From contig DCTT01000009.1 of NCBI GenBank assembly GCA_002329295.1, forward strand, positions 1-33,844: a DNA stretch of 33,844 nt, in the 5' to 3' direction. The notes under the pieces were generated by a model. The model saw only the letters and a program-made list of their open reading frames with translations, was not told where the DNA came from and ran no database searches. Each line of letters starts with the position of its first letter. Position 1 is the stretch's first letter. This document shows, piece after piece, positions 33,341 to 33,844 of the stretch. The DNA comes from Eubacteriaceae bacterium UBA1433 (GTDB lineage: Bacteria; Bacillota; Clostridia; Eubacteriales; UBA1433). A program made the translations under genes and the position numbers.

Positions 33341-33844
33341 TCAACCGAGGATTTGCACTTCGGGTTCCAGTTGGATGTCGAAAGTCTTCAAAACAGCCTG
33401 TGAAACCATGTCAATGGTATCTAAAATATCTTGTGCGGTGGCGCGGTTATAGTTGATGATAAATCCTGCATGTTTTTCGCTCACCTTGGCGCCGCCTACG
33501 CCACGACCTTTCAGGCCGCATTGCTCAATGAGCTGTCCGGCATAGTGACCGGGCGGGCGTTTAAAGGTGCTGCCGGCAGAGGGATACTCCAAAGGTTGCT
33601 TTTCTCTGCGCAAGGCATTGAAAGAATTCATTTTATTGTAAATGGAAGCGGGAGAAGCAAAGGTGGTTTGAAAAGCAGCACGCAAAATAATGTTGCTGTT
33701 TGATTGAAAGAGACTTGTTCGATAAGAAAACCCCAGATTTTCGGCGTGTAATGTTGTTTTGGAGCCGTTTGGCTGCAATACCTGTACATGAGATAAAACA
33801 TCTTTGATTTCACCGCCATAGGCTCCGGCGTTCATGTAAATGGC
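33341..33844 (-). CDS. murB: UDP-N-acetylenolpyruvoylglucosamine reductase, C-terminal part (5' end outside window)
   Basis: Reduces the enolpyruvyl group to give UDP-MurNAc in peptidoglycan synthesis. The frame is open through the right edge of the window, so the FAD-binding N terminus lies beyond it. Visible are MNAGAYGGEIKD, the SYRTSLF segment with the Tyr typical of type II enzymes, the substrate-site PSAGSTFKRPPGHYAGQLIE (catalytic Ser in AGSTFK) and GAKVSEKHAGFIIN, with the final Glu in LEPEVQILG. The whole visible part looks intact. Confidence 0.96.
   Translation of the reverse strand, partial: AIYMNAGAYGGEIKDVLSHVQVLQPNGSKTTLHAENLGFSYRTSLFQSNSNIILRAAFQTTFASPASIYNKMNSFNALRREKQPLEYPSAGSTFKRPPGHYAGQLIEQCGLKGRGVGGAKVSEKHAGFIINYNRATAQDILDTIDMVSQAVLKTFDIQLEPEVQILG

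Noticed and set aside
1..33844. tRNA genes, CRISPR arrays, insertion sequences, attachment sites
   Set aside because: I looked for cloverleaf-type and GTTCRANNC-type signals, regularly spaced repeats, transposase or integrase motifs and flanking repeats on both strands and saw none that I could support by eye.

Overview
The window looks like core chromosome of a low-to-moderate GC member of the Bacillota, most likely an anaerobic, Clostridia-type bacterium. This rests on a large SRP RNA with an Alu domain, SAM-I and FMN riboswitches with intrinsic terminators, a long-form HPF, the secA-prfB and tilS-hpt-ftsH gene orders, ECF-type vitamin transporters, a DtxR-controlled Feo iron system and a siroheme/Fe-S oxidoreductase. 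I cannot place it to genus. I see no integrase, transposase, CRISPR array, rRNA or tRNA gene.

Layout. 1-744: 3' part of tyrS. 780-3750: iron locus, a DtxR-family regulator divergent from feoA, feoB and a tiny Cys-rich feoB-associated protein, with back-to-back promoters and a palindromic operator candidate between them. 3771-4540: ribU behind an FMN riboswitch with its own terminator hairpin. 4577-6662: a DUF2974/Mbeg1-like hydrolase and a PPK2-type polyphosphate kinase. 6744-10395: secA and prfB, the latter with an autoregulatory +1 frameshift. 10531-13211: a membrane protein with a DUF5317-like head and a very long acidic tail, then hpf. 13335-16999: a ttcA-like gene, recD2 and comFC, tightly packed. 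All genes from 3771 to 16999 are on the minus strand.

17119-18989 (plus): consensus promoter, SAM-I riboswitch, metK and a YbaK-type tRNA editing domain. 19176-20642: an MGDG/UgtP-type glycosyltransferase followed by the wreck of a polysaccharide deacetylase gene. 20651-20928: SRP RNA. 21014-25241: tilS, hpt, ftsH and an FlK-like thioesterase. 25273-27649 (minus): panT-like ECF S component, coaX and dusB, so pantothenate uptake and its first phosphorylation sit in one operon. 27868-31482 (plus): a small siroheme-type sulfite reductase-like protein followed with overlapping ends by a complete metal-chelate/corrinoid ABC importer. 31610-33265: a membrane-anchored G5-M23 cell wall hydrolase. 33341-33844 (minus): 3' part of murB.

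Most genes are housekeeping. The parts that most deserve a second look are the four-gene operon pairing a dSiR-like protein with a metal-chelate importer (27868-31482), the DUF5317-acidic-tail protein between hpf and secA, and the Feo locus, whose regulator combines an Asp and a Cys at its metal site and whose feoA reads about 140 bases into feoB.
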